Both the position numbers and the translations under genes were made by a program. Below, one piece after another: positions 54,157 to 63,092 of a DNA stretch of 64,000 nucleotides. Positions within the stretch are counted from its first letter, which is position 1. Each line of letters begins with the position of its first letter. The stretch comes from Pseudomonadota bacterium (GTDB lineage Bacteria; Pseudomonadota; Alphaproteobacteria; Reyranellales; Reyranellaceae): assembly GCA_020160955.1 (NCBI GenBank), contig JAIUOX010000004.1, positions 22,825 to 86,824 of the forward strand, written 5' to 3'. The notes under the pieces were generated by a model that saw only the letters and a program-made list of their open reading frames with translations, was not told the DNA's origin and did not search any database.

Positions 54157-55877
54157 TCGTAGGCGCCGGCCAGGAAGCGCGCCCGCGCGGCGGTGCGGGC
54201 GAGCTTGCCCGAGGTGGTGCGCGGCAGGCCGGGACGGCGGCCGACCAGCACCACCTGGCTGTCGAGCCCCGTCGTCTCCTTCACCGCCTGGCGCATCTCG
54301 CCGGCCAGCCGGTCGCGCTCGGCCGCGCTCTCGGGCCGGAACTCGGCCAGCACGATCACCTTCTCGGTGTCGTCGGCCTCGATCGAGAAGGCGCAGCATT
54401 CGCCACGGCTGCCCGGGTGGCGCTCGCCGATCGCCCACTCGATGTCCTGCGGCCAGACGTTGCGGCCGTTGACGATGATCAGGTCCTTGGCGCGGCCGGT
54501 GATCACCAGTTCGCCATCGCACCAGTAGCCGAGGTCGCCGGTGTCGAGCCACCCGTCGCGCACCGGGTTCTCGACCGGCGCCACGGCCCCGACGTAGCCC
54601 GGCATGACGCTCGGCCCGCGCGCGAACAGCCGCCCGATCGCGCGCTCGCCCAGCGCCCGGCCGTCGGCGTCGCGGATCTCCACCGCGTGTCCTGCGATGA
54701 CCCTGCCGCACAGCACGAAGTCGCGCGACCGGCCGGACCGCGGATCGACGAAGCGGTCGAGGCGCACGCCGCTCAGGGGCGCGCGGAAGCTCAGCCCGAC
54801 GCAGACCTCGGCCATGCCGTAGCTCGGCAGGAACGCCCGGCGGTCGAAGCCCTGGGCCGCGAAGGTCTCGGCGAAGCGATCGAGGATCGCCGGCTGGATC
54901 ATGTCGGCGCCGATCCCGGCGAGGCGCAGGCTCGACAGGTCGAGGCCGGCCAGGTCCTGGCGCCCGGCGCGGCGCACCACCAGGTCGTAGCCGAAGCTCG
55001 GGCTGTAGGTGACGGTGGCGCGGCGGCGCGCGATCAGCGACAGCCACTGCATCGGCCGGCGGGCGAAGTCCTGGGGCGACATCAGGTCGATGCTGCGCTG
55101 GGCGCACAGCGGCGCCAGCACGAAGCCGATCAGGCCCATGTCGTGGTAGAATGGCAGCCAACTGACGCCGGAGTCCTCCGGGCCGAGCCGCTGCGCGGCG
55201 ATCGAGGCGTCGATGTTGGCCATCAACTGGTCCTGCCGGATGTCGATGCCCTGCGGCGCGCGCGTGCTGCCGGACGAGAACTGCACGTAGCAGGCCTCGC
55301 CCGCCGACAACGGCTGGAGCCCGCCCGGCGACGGCGGGAGCGCCGCGACCTCGTCGACCGTGCCGGCCAGCTTGAGGCCACGGCCCGCGGCGGCCTGCCT
55401 TGCATAGGCGGCGAGGTCGGCTGGCGCGAGGATACCGGCCGCGCCGCAGGCGTCGAGCTGCAGGCCGAGCTGCTCGATGTAGCGGTCCTTCGCTCCCAGC
55501 CCGACCGGCGTCGCGACCGGCACCGGCACGACGCCGGCATACTGGGCGCCGAAGAAGGCGATGCAGAAGGCGGGCGCGGTCTCGGCCACCAGCAGCAGCC
55601 GCTCGCCGCGCGCCAGGCCGGCGCCGGCGAGGCGGCGGGCGAAGTCCTGCGCCTCGACGCGCAGCCGGGCGTAGGACAGGACATGCCGCAGCACGCCGCG
55701 CGAGTCGAAGAAGTTGAGGCCGGTGTCGCCCGACGCGGCGTAGTCGAGCGCCTCACACAGGCTGGCGAACCCACCGCGGCGGAACGCCAGGCCGGCATTG
55801 ACGGTGGGGGTCGCGTTTGGGGACTCGCCGGAGGCGGCGGGCGCGGTCAGGGGCAGTACTTCACGGAACGACGTCAC
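54153..55877 (-). CDS. Fatty-acyl-AMP ligase (FAAL family)
   Basis: A 574-residue adenylate-forming enzyme. The ATP loop is QFSSGSTRAPQGI, followed by LPFYHDMGLIGFVL, SYGMAEVCVGLSF, WLDTGDLGY and the C-terminal hinge GRAKDLIIVNGRNVWPQDIE, which fit FAAL/acyl-CoA synthetase-type enzymes that activate fatty acids for lipopeptide or polyketide assembly. The GTG has GGAGG 8 bases upstream. No carrier protein or synthase gene is next to it. A cobalamin riboswitch lies 94 bases upstream on the same strand. Confidence 0.88.
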   Translation of the reverse strand: MTSFREVLPLTAPAASGESPNATPTVNAGLAFRRGGFASLCEALDYAASGDTGLNFFDSRGVLRHVLSYARLRVEAQDFARRLAGAGLARGERLLLVAETAPAFCIAFFGAQYAGVVPVPVATPVGLGAKDRYIEQLGLQLDACGAAGILAPADLAAYARQAAAGRGLKLAGTVDEVAALPPSPGGLQPLSAGEACYVQFSSGSTRAPQGIDIRQDQLMANIDASIAAQRLGPEDSGVSWLPFYHDMGLIGFVLAPLCAQRSIDLMSPQDFARRPMQWLSLIARRRATVTYSPSFGYDLVVRRAGRQDLAGLDLSSLRLAGIGADMIQPAILDRFAETFAAQGFDRRAFLPSYGMAEVCVGLSFRAPLSGVRLDRFVDPRSGRSRDFVLCGRVIAGHAVEIRDADGRALGERAIGRLFARGPSVMPGYVGAVAPVENPVRDGWLDTGDLGYWCDGELVITGRAKDLIIVNGRNVWPQDIEWAIGERHPGSRGECCAFSIEADDTEKVIVLAEFRPESAAERDRLAGEMRQAVKETTGLDSQVVLVGRRPGLPRTTSGKLARTAARARFLAGAYD

Positions 55878-55970
55878 GGGACGGTCCTCCAGAGCAGGTT
55901 CAGCACGGGCGCGCCACCGCTCGGTTGACCGTTCCCTTGGATCTTCCCGTCCAGGAAAAGTGCGACGCTA

Positions 55971-56125
55971 TCGGCGGCAGGTCTTCTGGCTCGCGGGTCG
56001 TTGCTGGCGCCTGTCTTCCCGGACCGGGGTCCAGTGACTTCTGCTGGCGTTTGCTTGCCGCTTACAGCTGCGGGTACAGCCGCCGATTAGCCCTACGGGC
56101 AGCACGGCGTTCCCTTTTCACCTCC
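55971..56125 (-). ncRNA. Cobalamin (B12) riboswitch upstream of the fatty-acyl-AMP ligase gene
   Basis: On the minus strand the RNA opens aggtgaaaagggaa, contains ccgcagctgtaagcggc, the gtcactgg element, and ends with the B12 box gacccgcgagccagaagacc followed by tgccg: the recognised core order of a cobalamin riboswitch. About 70 bases downstream, acggga (55945-55950) can pair with tcccgt (55876-55881), which covers the first bases of the GTG start; this may form the off-switch. Confidence 0.88.
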
Positions 56126-56302
56126 CGCCAGGGAGGACCGTCGATGACCCAGCGATAGAGAGACCCAGCGGGCCGGTCAAGCAAAGGCTTTGTCACGCAC
56201 CCTGCGCCAGCAGTGCCGTCGGCGAACGTGCAAGGCGACCATGCGGCGATGCGGGTCTCCTGACAGCAGACGCGTCATCGCGGCATTGGCTACAGCCGCG
56301 CC

Positions 56303-56653
56303 ATGGTTTCCGCCTGGCCCCGTGTCCCCTTCACCTTCCGCGCCCTGCGCCAGACGTTCGGCGCGATGTGGCTGCGCTGCGATGCCTGCCGCCGCTACGC
56401 GCCGTTGCGCCTCGCCGGCCTGCACGACGTCGACCATCGCACCCGGACCTTCAGCTGCTCGGCCTGCGGCGCGGCGGCGACGCTGTGCGTGGTCGAGCCG
56501 ACGACCGAGCGCGGCATGGAGGACTACCGGCTCGACGAGCGCGCGCGGCCGGCGCGTCATCCGGAAGCGGTGCGGCGGTTGAGCGGACAGGCCACGGGCC
56601 GCTCGCATGCAGGGGGTGAGCTGCCGGGACGCAGCCTCAAGGGGCGGCGCTGA
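56303..56653 (+). CDS. Small zinc-ribbon protein, uncharacterised
   Basis: Up to 116 residues. Four cysteines, C26-x2-C29 (LRCDACRRYAP) and C52-x2-C55 (FSCSACG), form a zinc-ribbon. The C-terminus is Arg/Gly-rich. A start at 56366 (MWLRCDAC) would leave the ribbon nearly at the N-terminus and is equally possible. No partner is suggested by context; a short repeat lies just after its stop. Confidence 0.55.
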   Translation: MVSAWPRVPFTFRALRQTFGAMWLRCDACRRYAPLRLAGLHDVDHRTRTFSCSACGAAATLCVVEPTTERGMEDYRLDERARPARHPEAVRRLSGQATGRSHAGGELPGRSLKGRR

Positions 56654-56657
56654 GAGA

Positions 56658-56680
56658 TCCCTCGCTGCGCTCGGGATGAC
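56658..56680. repeat. Short interspersed repeat, copy 1
   Basis: A 23-base element beginning tccctcgctgcgctcggg and ending atgac, matching 63006-63028 at 22 of 23 positions. Such elements translate as an HPERSEG-type string on the other strand and are scattered in intergenic DNA of many proteobacteria. Confidence 0.75.
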
Positions 56681-56692
56681 GGGCTGCGCCCG

Positions 56693-57934
56693 TCACTTCT
56701 TCTGCAGGCCCCAGGTCTCGGCCAGCTGGTCGGCGATGCGCGTCGCCATCAGGCGGTTGCCCGGGCTCTCGCTCTTGGAATCGCGCCAGTAGTGGATGTG
56801 GTCGGCGTAGATCAGGCCCTTCTCGTTGGCGAAGATGTCGCCCAGGTCGTAGATCGGCAGGCCGCGCTCGCGCAGCGTCATCAGGCCGGCGATCATCTTC
56901 TTGTAGATGTCGCGGTACGACAGGTCGCCGACCAGCTGCTTCTCCTCGTCGGTCAGCGTCTTGCCGATCGCCGGCGCCGGCTGGATGAAGTAGGCCGACT
57001 TCAGGCCGTAGTCCCTGGCCAGCGCCTCGGTGGCGCGCAGGTACTTCTGGTACAGGCCGATCTGGACCTCGAACTCGCGGTCGGGGTTGCGCCGGATGTC
57101 CTCGGGCATGTTGAAGATGCTGTTCAGCGTCGTCTTCTTCTTGGACGTCTTGATGATGTCCTGGCCCTTGGCCGCCTGCTCGATGCCGCGCACCACGAGG
57201 TAGGCGGCGTGCGAGCGGCCGAGCACCGGGTTGGCGGCCAGCGAGCCGGCCAGCCGGCCCATCACCCAGCCGATCGCCGCGTCGCCGAAGTTCTCGTCGG
57301 CGACGAACGGGTTGACCTCGATGAAGTTGCTGAGCGGGCGCTCCAGCCGCTCGTGGGCGCCCGGCCAGAAGAAGTAGTGCTCGTTGAAGCCGCCGAGGTT
57401 GACCACGGCGTCGACCGAGTTCGCGTACATCGCGAACAGGATGAAGGGCTGCGGCTCCTTCCACGCGCCGTCGCCGCCGTTCAGCACCACCCACGGCTTG
57501 CCGTTGGGGCTGACGAAGCGGCGGTTGAGTTCTTCCTCGAGGTAGCGCGGCGCCGGCGGTTCGGCGTTCTGCGCCAGCTGCGAGGCGACCGAGCCGCCGG
57601 TCAGGATGACCGTGAACTTCTCGGGGTCGCGCACCGTCGGGAAGTCGTGCCCGTACAGGCCGACGTTGTTGACCCACGACTGGCCGCACGGCGGGTTGGC
57701 GTGGTGGACGAAGGCGACGTAGGGGTGCGGGTACAGCGTGTCGACGTATCGGCAGGTCGTGCCCTTCGTGGCGTCGCGCAGGTAGGTGTTCTGCGTCCGC
57801 TCGAACAGGTCGGCCGCCCGCGTGTAGCGCCCGTCCTCGATGTACAGCCAGGCGATGGCCGCGACCTCGATCATGGCGAGCGCCAGCACGATGCCGAACA
57901 GGACCGAGATCCAGCCGAAGATCCGCTGTTTCAT
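56693..57934 (-). CDS. SGNH/GDSL-hydrolase-like protein with N-terminal membrane anchor
   Basis: A 413-residue protein. One N-terminal helix ([25 protein letters not shown]) precedes a periplasmic part. [10 protein letters not shown] loop supplies the candidate catalytic Ser, [10 protein letters not shown] and VNLGGFNE the block II and III-like Gly and Asn, and a C-terminal YADHIHYW the Asp-His pair, as in SGNH esterases that act on polysaccharides. Identity is moderate. It ends 12 bases after a short repeat and lies 49 bp downstream of the CoxL-like gene. Confidence 0.7.
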   Translation of the reverse strand: MKQRIFGWISVLFGIVLALAMIEVAAIAWLYIEDGRYTRAADLFERTQNTYLRDATKGTTCRYVDTLYPHPYVAFVHHANPPCGQSWVNNVGLYGHDFPTVRDPEKFTVILTGGSVASQLAQNAEPPAPRYLEEELNRRFVSPNGKPWVVLNGGDGAWKEPQPFILFAMYANSVDAVVNLGGFNEHYFFWPGAHERLERPLSNFIEVNPFVADENFGDAAIGWVMGRLAGSLAANPVLGRSHAAYLVVRGIEQAAKGQDIIKTSKKKTTLNSIFNMPEDIRRNPDREFEVQIGLYQKYLRATEALARDYGLKSAYFIQPAPAIGKTLTDEEKQLVGDLSYRDIYKKMIAGLMTLRERGLPIYDLGDIFANEKGLIYADHIHYWRDSKSESPGNRLMATRIADQLAETWGLQKK

Positions 57935-57983
57935 GTCTTCCTCGTCAGCCTCGTCACGTCCCCGCCCCGTCCCGTCGTTCGGC

Positions 57984-60281
57984 TCAGCCGCGCGCCGCGC
58001 GGATCGCCTGCCAGACGCGCTGCGGCGTCGCCGGCATCTGCAGGTTGCGCACGCCCAGCGGCCACAGGGCGTCCATGATGGCGTTCATCACCGTGGGCGT
58101 CGAGCCCACCGTGCCGGACTCGCCGACGCCCTTGGCGCCCAGCGGGTTGGTCTTCGCCGGCACGCTGTCGTCGAGCGTGTTGGAGAAGGTCGGGAAGGTG
58201 TCGGCGCGCGGCATTGCATAGTCCATGAAGGAGCCGGTGATGAGCTGGCCGCTCTCCCGGTCGTAGACGTTCTCCTCGAGCAGCGCCTGGCCGATGCCCT
58301 GCGCCACGCCGCCGTGGATCTGGCCGAACACGATCGGGCGGTGCAGCGGGCGGCCGACGTCGTCGACCGTGGTGTAGCGCACCAGCTCGACGCGGCCGGT
58401 CTCGGGATCGATCTCGACCTCGCCGACATGGGCGCCGTTCGGCCAGGCGATGCCGTCGACCGTGTTGACGTTCTCGATGAAGATCCGCTTGTCCGGCTGG
58501 CGCGCCGCCAGCTGGCCGAAGTCGACCGCGCGGTCGGTGCCGGCGATGGTGAAGCGGCCGGCCGAATAGACGATATCGGCCGTGGCGGCCTCCAGCGCGT
58601 CGGCCGCCAGCTCCTTGCCCTTCTCGACCAGCTTCTCGCTGCCGGTCAGGACGGCCGAGCCGCCGATGTAGGCCGAGCGCGAGCCCATCGAGCCGACGCC
58701 GCCCACCCGGTCGGAGTCACCCATCGCGATCTCGATCTTCGACGGGTCGATGCCGAGCAGCTCGGAGGCCAGCTGGGTGAAGCTGGTCTGCAGGCCCTGG
58801 CCCATGCCCTGGGTGCCCATCCAGATCGTCACCTTGCCGTCGGCCTTGACCTCGTAGTGCGCCATCTCGTTCATCACCGCGGCGCTGGTCCACTCGACGT
58901 AGGAGGCGAGGCCGCGGCCGTACAGCTTGCCGCGCTTCTCGGCATCGGCCTTGCGGGCGGCGAAGCCGTTCCAGTCGGCCGCTTCGAGCGTCTTGGTCAG
59001 GAACAGGTCGAAGTCGCCCGAGTCGTACTTCTCGCCCATCGCCGTGGTGTAGGGCATCTGCGACGGCTTCACGAAGTTGCGGCGGCGCAGCTCGGCCGGG
59101 TCCATGCCGATCTGGCGGGCGGCGGTGTCCATCACCCGCTCGAGGTCGAGGATGCACTCGGGCCGGCCGGCGCCGCGGTACGCGCCGATGGTCGCCGAGT
59201 TGGTCAGCACGCAGTTCAGCCGCAGGTCGACGACCGGGATGTCGTAGGTGCCGGTCGTCACCTTCGGGCCGACGAACAGCGGGATCACGACGCCGGCGCG
59301 CGCCGGGTAGGCGCCGATGTTGGCGAACGCCTCGAGCCGCAGCGCGAGGATGCGGCCGTCCGCGTCGAGCGCCAGCTCGGCCTTGTGCAGCTGGTCGCGG
59401 CCGGCGGTCGTCGCGGCGAACTCCTCGCTGCGCTCGGCGCGCCACTTGGCCGGGCGCTTCAGCACCTTGGCGACCCACACCGCGACCGCCTCGTCGGGCT
59501 GGATGCCGACCTTCATGCCGAAGCCGCCGCCGATGTCGCGCACCAGCACGCGCACCTTGTCCTTCGGCATCTTGAGGATGACGTCGCACAGCGTGTCGCG
59601 CGTCACGGACGGGTTCTGGCTGCCGATGTGGACGACGATGCGGTCGTCCTCCCACTCGGCCATCACCGCCCGCGGCTCCATCGCGTTGACGATCAGGCGC
59701 TGGTGCACGACGTCGAGCTTGACCACGTGCGCGGCCGCGGCGAAGGCGGCCTCGGCCTTGGCGGCGTCGCCGAAGCGGTTGAAGCCGGCGCGGTTGCCCG
59801 GCGCACCCGGCCAGACCAGCGGCGCGCCCGGCTTCAGCGCGTCCTCGATGGTGCTGACCGAGGGCAGCATGTCGTACTCGACCTCGACCAGGTCGGCGGC
59901 GTCCTGCGCCTGCAGCCGGGTCTCGGCGACGACGGCGACCACCGGCTCGCCGACATGGCGCACGACCTCGTGGGCCAGCGACCGGCGCGGCGTCATCTCC
60001 GGCTTGCTGCCGTCGGCGTTGGGAAACATCGTCGGGAAGGAAAAGTCGCCGACCCCTTCGGCCGCCATGTCGGCCCAGGTGTAGACGGCGACCACGCCGG
60101 GGGCCTGCTTGGCCGCCGCGGTGTCGATATTCACAATTTTCGCATGGGCATGGGGTGAGCGGACCAGGACGACGTGGACCTGGTTGGGCCGCGCCAGGTT
60201 GTCCGTGAAGCCGCCCGTCCCGGTCAGCAGCCGGTTGTCCTCGACACGCTTGATGTACTGAGCCTTACCGAACACCGCCAT
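57984..60281 (-). CDS. Molybdopterin-binding subunit of a xanthine dehydrogenase/CO dehydrogenase-family enzyme (form II CoxL-like)
   Basis: A 765-residue large subunit of a molybdenum hydroxylase. It shows [13 protein letters not shown], the active-site loop AYRGAGRPE (form II, not the AYRCSFR of true CO dehydrogenase), [13 protein letters not shown] and a C-terminal [10 protein letters not shown] with the base Glu. Its substrate is an aldehyde or N-heterocycle rather than CO. The FAD and iron-sulfur subunit genes are not adjacent, which leaves it without visible partners. Confidence 0.88.
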   Translation of the reverse strand: MAVFGKAQYIKRVEDNRLLTGTGGFTDNLARPNQVHVVLVRSPHAHAKIVNIDTAAAKQAPGVVAVYTWADMAAEGVGDFSFPTMFPNADGSKPEMTPRRSLAHEVVRHVGEPVVAVVAETRLQAQDAADLVEVEYDMLPSVSTIEDALKPGAPLVWPGAPGNRAGFNRFGDAAKAEAAFAAAAHVVKLDVVHQRLIVNAMEPRAVMAEWEDDRIVVHIGSQNPSVTRDTLCDVILKMPKDKVRVLVRDIGGGFGMKVGIQPDEAVAVWVAKVLKRPAKWRAERSEEFAATTAGRDQLHKAELALDADGRILALRLEAFANIGAYPARAGVVIPLFVGPKVTTGTYDIPVVDLRLNCVLTNSATIGAYRGAGRPECILDLERVMDTAARQIGMDPAELRRRNFVKPSQMPYTTAMGEKYDSGDFDLFLTKTLEAADWNGFAARKADAEKRGKLYGRGLASYVEWTSAAVMNEMAHYEVKADGKVTIWMGTQGMGQGLQTSFTQLASELLGIDPSKIEIAMGDSDRVGGVGSMGSRSAYIGGSAVLTGSEKLVEKGKELAADALEAATADIVYSAGRFTIAGTDRAVDFGQLAARQPDKRIFIENVNTVDGIAWPNGAHVGEVEIDPETGRVELVRYTTVDDVGRPLHRPIVFGQIHGGVAQGIGQALLEENVYDRESGQLITGSFMDYAMPRADTFPTFSNTLDDSVPAKTNPLGAKGVGESGTVGSTPTVMNAIMDALWPLGVRNLQMPATPQRVWQAIRAARG

Positions 60282-60381
60282 ACGCCACTCCCTCGCCCTC
60301 TCCCCCGGCGACGGGCCGGAGGCGGCGGGACTATAGCGGCGGCGTCCGAAGAGTCAGCGGCAATTTGGCCGCAAAGGCGCC

Positions 60382-61176
60382 TCAGTGCCGGAAGGCCGGC
60401 ATTTCCGGCAGCGGCACGACGCGGATGCCGGCGCCCTCGAGGCCGTCGCGCACCGCCTGGGCCACCGTCACGGCGGTCGGGCCGTCGCCGTGCACGCAGA
60501 TCGAATCGACCTGGCAGGGCAGGCGCTTGCCCAAGGTCGAGTAGATCGCCTGCTCGTCGACCATGCGCCGGACATGGGCCACCGCCTGCGCGGCGTCCTT
60601 GATCATCGCGTTCGGCTCCTTGCGCGGCGTCAGGAAGCCGGCGTCGGTGTAGGTGCGATCGGCGAAAACTTCCTCGGCGACCCGCAGGCCGGCCTTGCGC
60701 GCGGCCTTGCCCTGCTCGGTGTTGGCCTGGGCCAGGAAGATGATGTCGCGGTCGATCGCCTTGGTCGCCCGGCAGATCGCCTCCGACATCTCGGCGCTCT
60801 CGGCCGACATGTTGCCCATCATGCCGTGCGGCTTGATGTGGGTGACCCGGGCGCCGTGCAGGGCGGCGATCGCCTGCAGCGCGCCCAGCTGGTAGGCGAT
60901 GTTGGCCTCCAGTTCCTTGACCGTGAGGTTGATCGCCCGGCGGCCGAAGCCCTGCAGGTCGGCGAAGCCGGGATGGGCGCCGATCGACACGCCGTTCTGC
61001 ACGCACAGCTTCACGGTATCGACCATCACCGTCGGGTCGCTGGCGTGGAAGCCGCAGGCGACGTTGGCCGAGCGCACGATCTTCAACACCTCGGCGTCGT
61101 TGCCCATCACCCACGGGCCGAAGCTCTCGCCGAGGTCGGAGTTGATGTTGACGAAACCGGCATTGGTCGCGGCCAT
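60382..61176 (-). CDS. pxpA: 5-oxoprolinase subunit PxpA (LamB/YcsF family)
   Basis: A 264-residue LamB/YcsF protein: NINSDLGESFGPWVMG, ANVACGFHASDP, GAHPGFADLQGFGRR, THIKPHGMMGNMS and ICVHGDGP. With PxpB and PxpC it opens 5-oxoproline to glutamate using ATP. ATG at 61176 begins the conserved INSDLGE segment. It is divergent from pxpBC with 62 bp between the starts, a shared control region. Confidence 0.94.
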   Translation of the reverse strand: MAATNAGFVNINSDLGESFGPWVMGNDAEVLKIVRSANVACGFHASDPTVMVDTVKLCVQNGVSIGAHPGFADLQGFGRRAINLTVKELEANIAYQLGALQAIAALHGARVTHIKPHGMMGNMSAESAEMSEAICRATKAIDRDIIFLAQANTEQGKAARKAGLRVAEEVFADRTYTDAGFLTPRKEPNAMIKDAAQAVAHVRRMVDEQAIYSTLGKRLPCQVDSICVHGDGPTAVTVAQAVRDGLEGAGIRVVPLPEMPAFRH

Positions 61177-61238
61177 GGCGCTGCTCCTCGGGTCTGTGCC
61201 CCCGTGACGGGATGGGAGCGGCACTATATCCTGAATGC

Positions 61239-61964
61239 GTGAGCGTCCGGTACCTGTCCTGCGGCGATACCGCCTTTTCCGTCGAGTTCGGCAACGAGAT
61301 CACGCCCGAGATCAATGGCCGGGTGATGGCCCTGCATGCCGCGATCGGCGCGGCGCGCCTGCCCGGCGTCGTCGAGACCGTGCCGTCGATGCGCGCCCTG
61401 CTGGTCTGCTACGACCCGCTGTCGACCAGCCGCGCCGACCTCGAGCCCGAGATCGCCGCCCTGATCGCGCGCGGCCTGCCGGTCGGCCAGGCCAGCCGAC
61501 GCGTCACCGTGCCGTGCTGCTACGACGACCCGGAATTCGCGCCCGACCTCGCCGAGGTCGCCGAGCGGACCAAGCGCAAGCCCGAGGACGTGATCGCGGC
61601 CCACCTCGGCTCGGCCTTCAAGGTCTACGTGCTGGGCTTCATGCCGGGCCTCGCCTACATCGCCGGCCTCGACCGCGGCCTCTACCTGCCGCGCCGGTCG
61701 CAGCCGCGGGTGCGCGTGCCGCGCTCGTCGGTCGCCATCGCGATGGACATGACGACGATCTACCCGTTCGAGAGTCCCGGCGGCTGGCACCTGGTCGGGC
61801 GCACGCCGCTGTGGATGTTCGACCAGCGCCGCGAGCAGCCCGTCTTCCTGGCGCCGGGCGACGCCCTCACCTTCCAGCGCATCGACCGCAAGACCTTCGA
61901 CCGCATCGCGCGCGAGGTCGAGGCCGGGACGTTCGACTGGAACCAGCTGGTGACCAACCGATGA
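61239..61964 (+). CDS. pxpB: 5-oxoprolinase subunit PxpB (KipI family)
   Basis: A 241-residue KipI-like protein: GDTAFSVEFGNEI, VTVPCCYDDPEFAPDL, VYVLGFMPGLAYIAGLD and SPGGWHLVGRTP. The start is a GTG; the coding part just before it has no similarity. The stop overlaps the pxpC start (ATGA). Confidence 0.93.
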   Translation: MSVRYLSCGDTAFSVEFGNEITPEINGRVMALHAAIGAARLPGVVETVPSMRALLVCYDPLSTSRADLEPEIAALIARGLPVGQASRRVTVPCCYDDPEFAPDLAEVAERTKRKPEDVIAAHLGSAFKVYVLGFMPGLAYIAGLDRGLYLPRRSQPRVRVPRSSVAIAMDMTTIYPFESPGGWHLVGRTPLWMFDQRREQPVFLAPGDALTFQRIDRKTFDRIAREVEAGTFDWNQLVTNR

Positions 61965-63004
61965 CCGCGCAGCTGAAGGTCGTGCGCGCCGGCCTGTTCG
62001 ACACGCTGCAGGATCTCGGCCGGCGCGGCTTCATGGCGCTCGGCATGCCGACCGCCGGCGCGATGGACCGCGTCGCGCTGTCGCTCGCCAACGCGCTGTG
62101 CGGCAATCCCGCCGGCACCGCCGGCCTCGAGATCGGCGTCATGGGACCCGACCTGCTGGTCGAGGCCGACAGCGTGCGGATAGCGCTGGTCGGGCCGCTG
62201 TCGGCGTCGCTGGTCGAGGCGCCCGACGCCGCGCCCAAGCCGCTCGACAGCGACCGCACGCATCTCCTGAAGCGCGGCCAGGTGCTGCGCGTCGGCATGG
62301 TCGAGGGCTCGAGCACCGCCTACCTCGCGATCGCCGGCGGCTTCGCCCTGCCACCCTTCATGGGCAGCCTGTCGACCTACGCCCGCGCCGGCGTCGGCGG
62401 CTTCGAGGGCCGCAAGCTGGCGGCCGGCGACGCGCTGCCGCTGGCGCGCGACCATGCCCCGCCGGGCGACGAGAAGAAGATCGGCACGCCGTTCGACTAC
62501 GGCCAGGGCCCGGTCCGCGTCGTGTGGGGACCGCAGGACGACTACTTCAGCAAGCGGGGCCGCGAGACCTTCACCGGGTCGGAGTACCGCGTGTCGAAGG
62601 AAGCCGACCGCATGGGCATCCGCTTCGAGGGGCCGGTGATCGAGCACGCCACGCCGGTCGACAAGGGCGGCGCCGACATCATCTCCGACGGCATCGCGCC
62701 GGGCGCCATCCAGGTGCCGGGCGCCGGCCTGCCGATCGTGCTGCTGGCCGACCGCCAGACCGTGGGCGGCTACCCCAAGATCGCCACCGTGGCCTCGGTC
62801 GACCTGCCGCGGCTCGGCCGCCTGCTGCCCGGCCAGTCGGTCCGCTTCGCCGCCGTCAGCGTGGCCGAGGCCGAGGCGCTGCGCCGCGACCAGGACGCGC
62901 GCCTGGCCAAGGCCATCGCGGGCTTCCAGGCCGCCCGTCCGCCAGGCGGCATCGACCTCGTGAAGCTGTACGAAGAGAACCTGATCGACGGCGTCGTCTT
63001 CTAG
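61961..63004 (+). CDS. pxpC: 5-oxoprolinase subunit PxpC (KipA/biotin-dependent carboxylase-like)
   Basis: A 347-residue protein: RAGLFDTLQDLGRRGFMALGM, AMDRVALSLANAL, VRVVWGPQDDYF, and SDGIAPGAIQVPGAGLPIVLLADRQTVGGYPKI. It forms the 5-oxoprolinase complex with PxpA and PxpB. The following gene is an acyl-CoA carboxylase subunit, 88 bp away across a short repeat. Confidence 0.93.
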   Translation: MTAQLKVVRAGLFDTLQDLGRRGFMALGMPTAGAMDRVALSLANALCGNPAGTAGLEIGVMGPDLLVEADSVRIALVGPLSASLVEAPDAAPKPLDSDRTHLLKRGQVLRVGMVEGSSTAYLAIAGGFALPPFMGSLSTYARAGVGGFEGRKLAAGDALPLARDHAPPGDEKKIGTPFDYGQGPVRVVWGPQDDYFSKRGRETFTGSEYRVSKEADRMGIRFEGPVIEHATPVDKGGADIISDGIAPGAIQVPGAGLPIVLLADRQTVGGYPKIATVASVDLPRLGRLLPGQSVRFAAVSVAEAEALRRDQDARLAKAIAGFQAARPPGGIDLVKLYEENLIDGVVF

Positions 63005-63005
63005 G

Positions 63006-63028
63006 TCCCTCGCTTCGCTCGGGATGAC
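63006..63028. repeat. Short interspersed repeat, copy 2
   Basis: Second copy of the 23-base element at 56658-56680, starting two bases after the pxpC stop. One mismatch. Confidence 0.75.
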
Positions 63029-63092
63029 AGTCGTGACGTTGGACCGCTAGGGTGCCGGCAACACGACGACATGAAGACGAGGAAGCGCCGAG

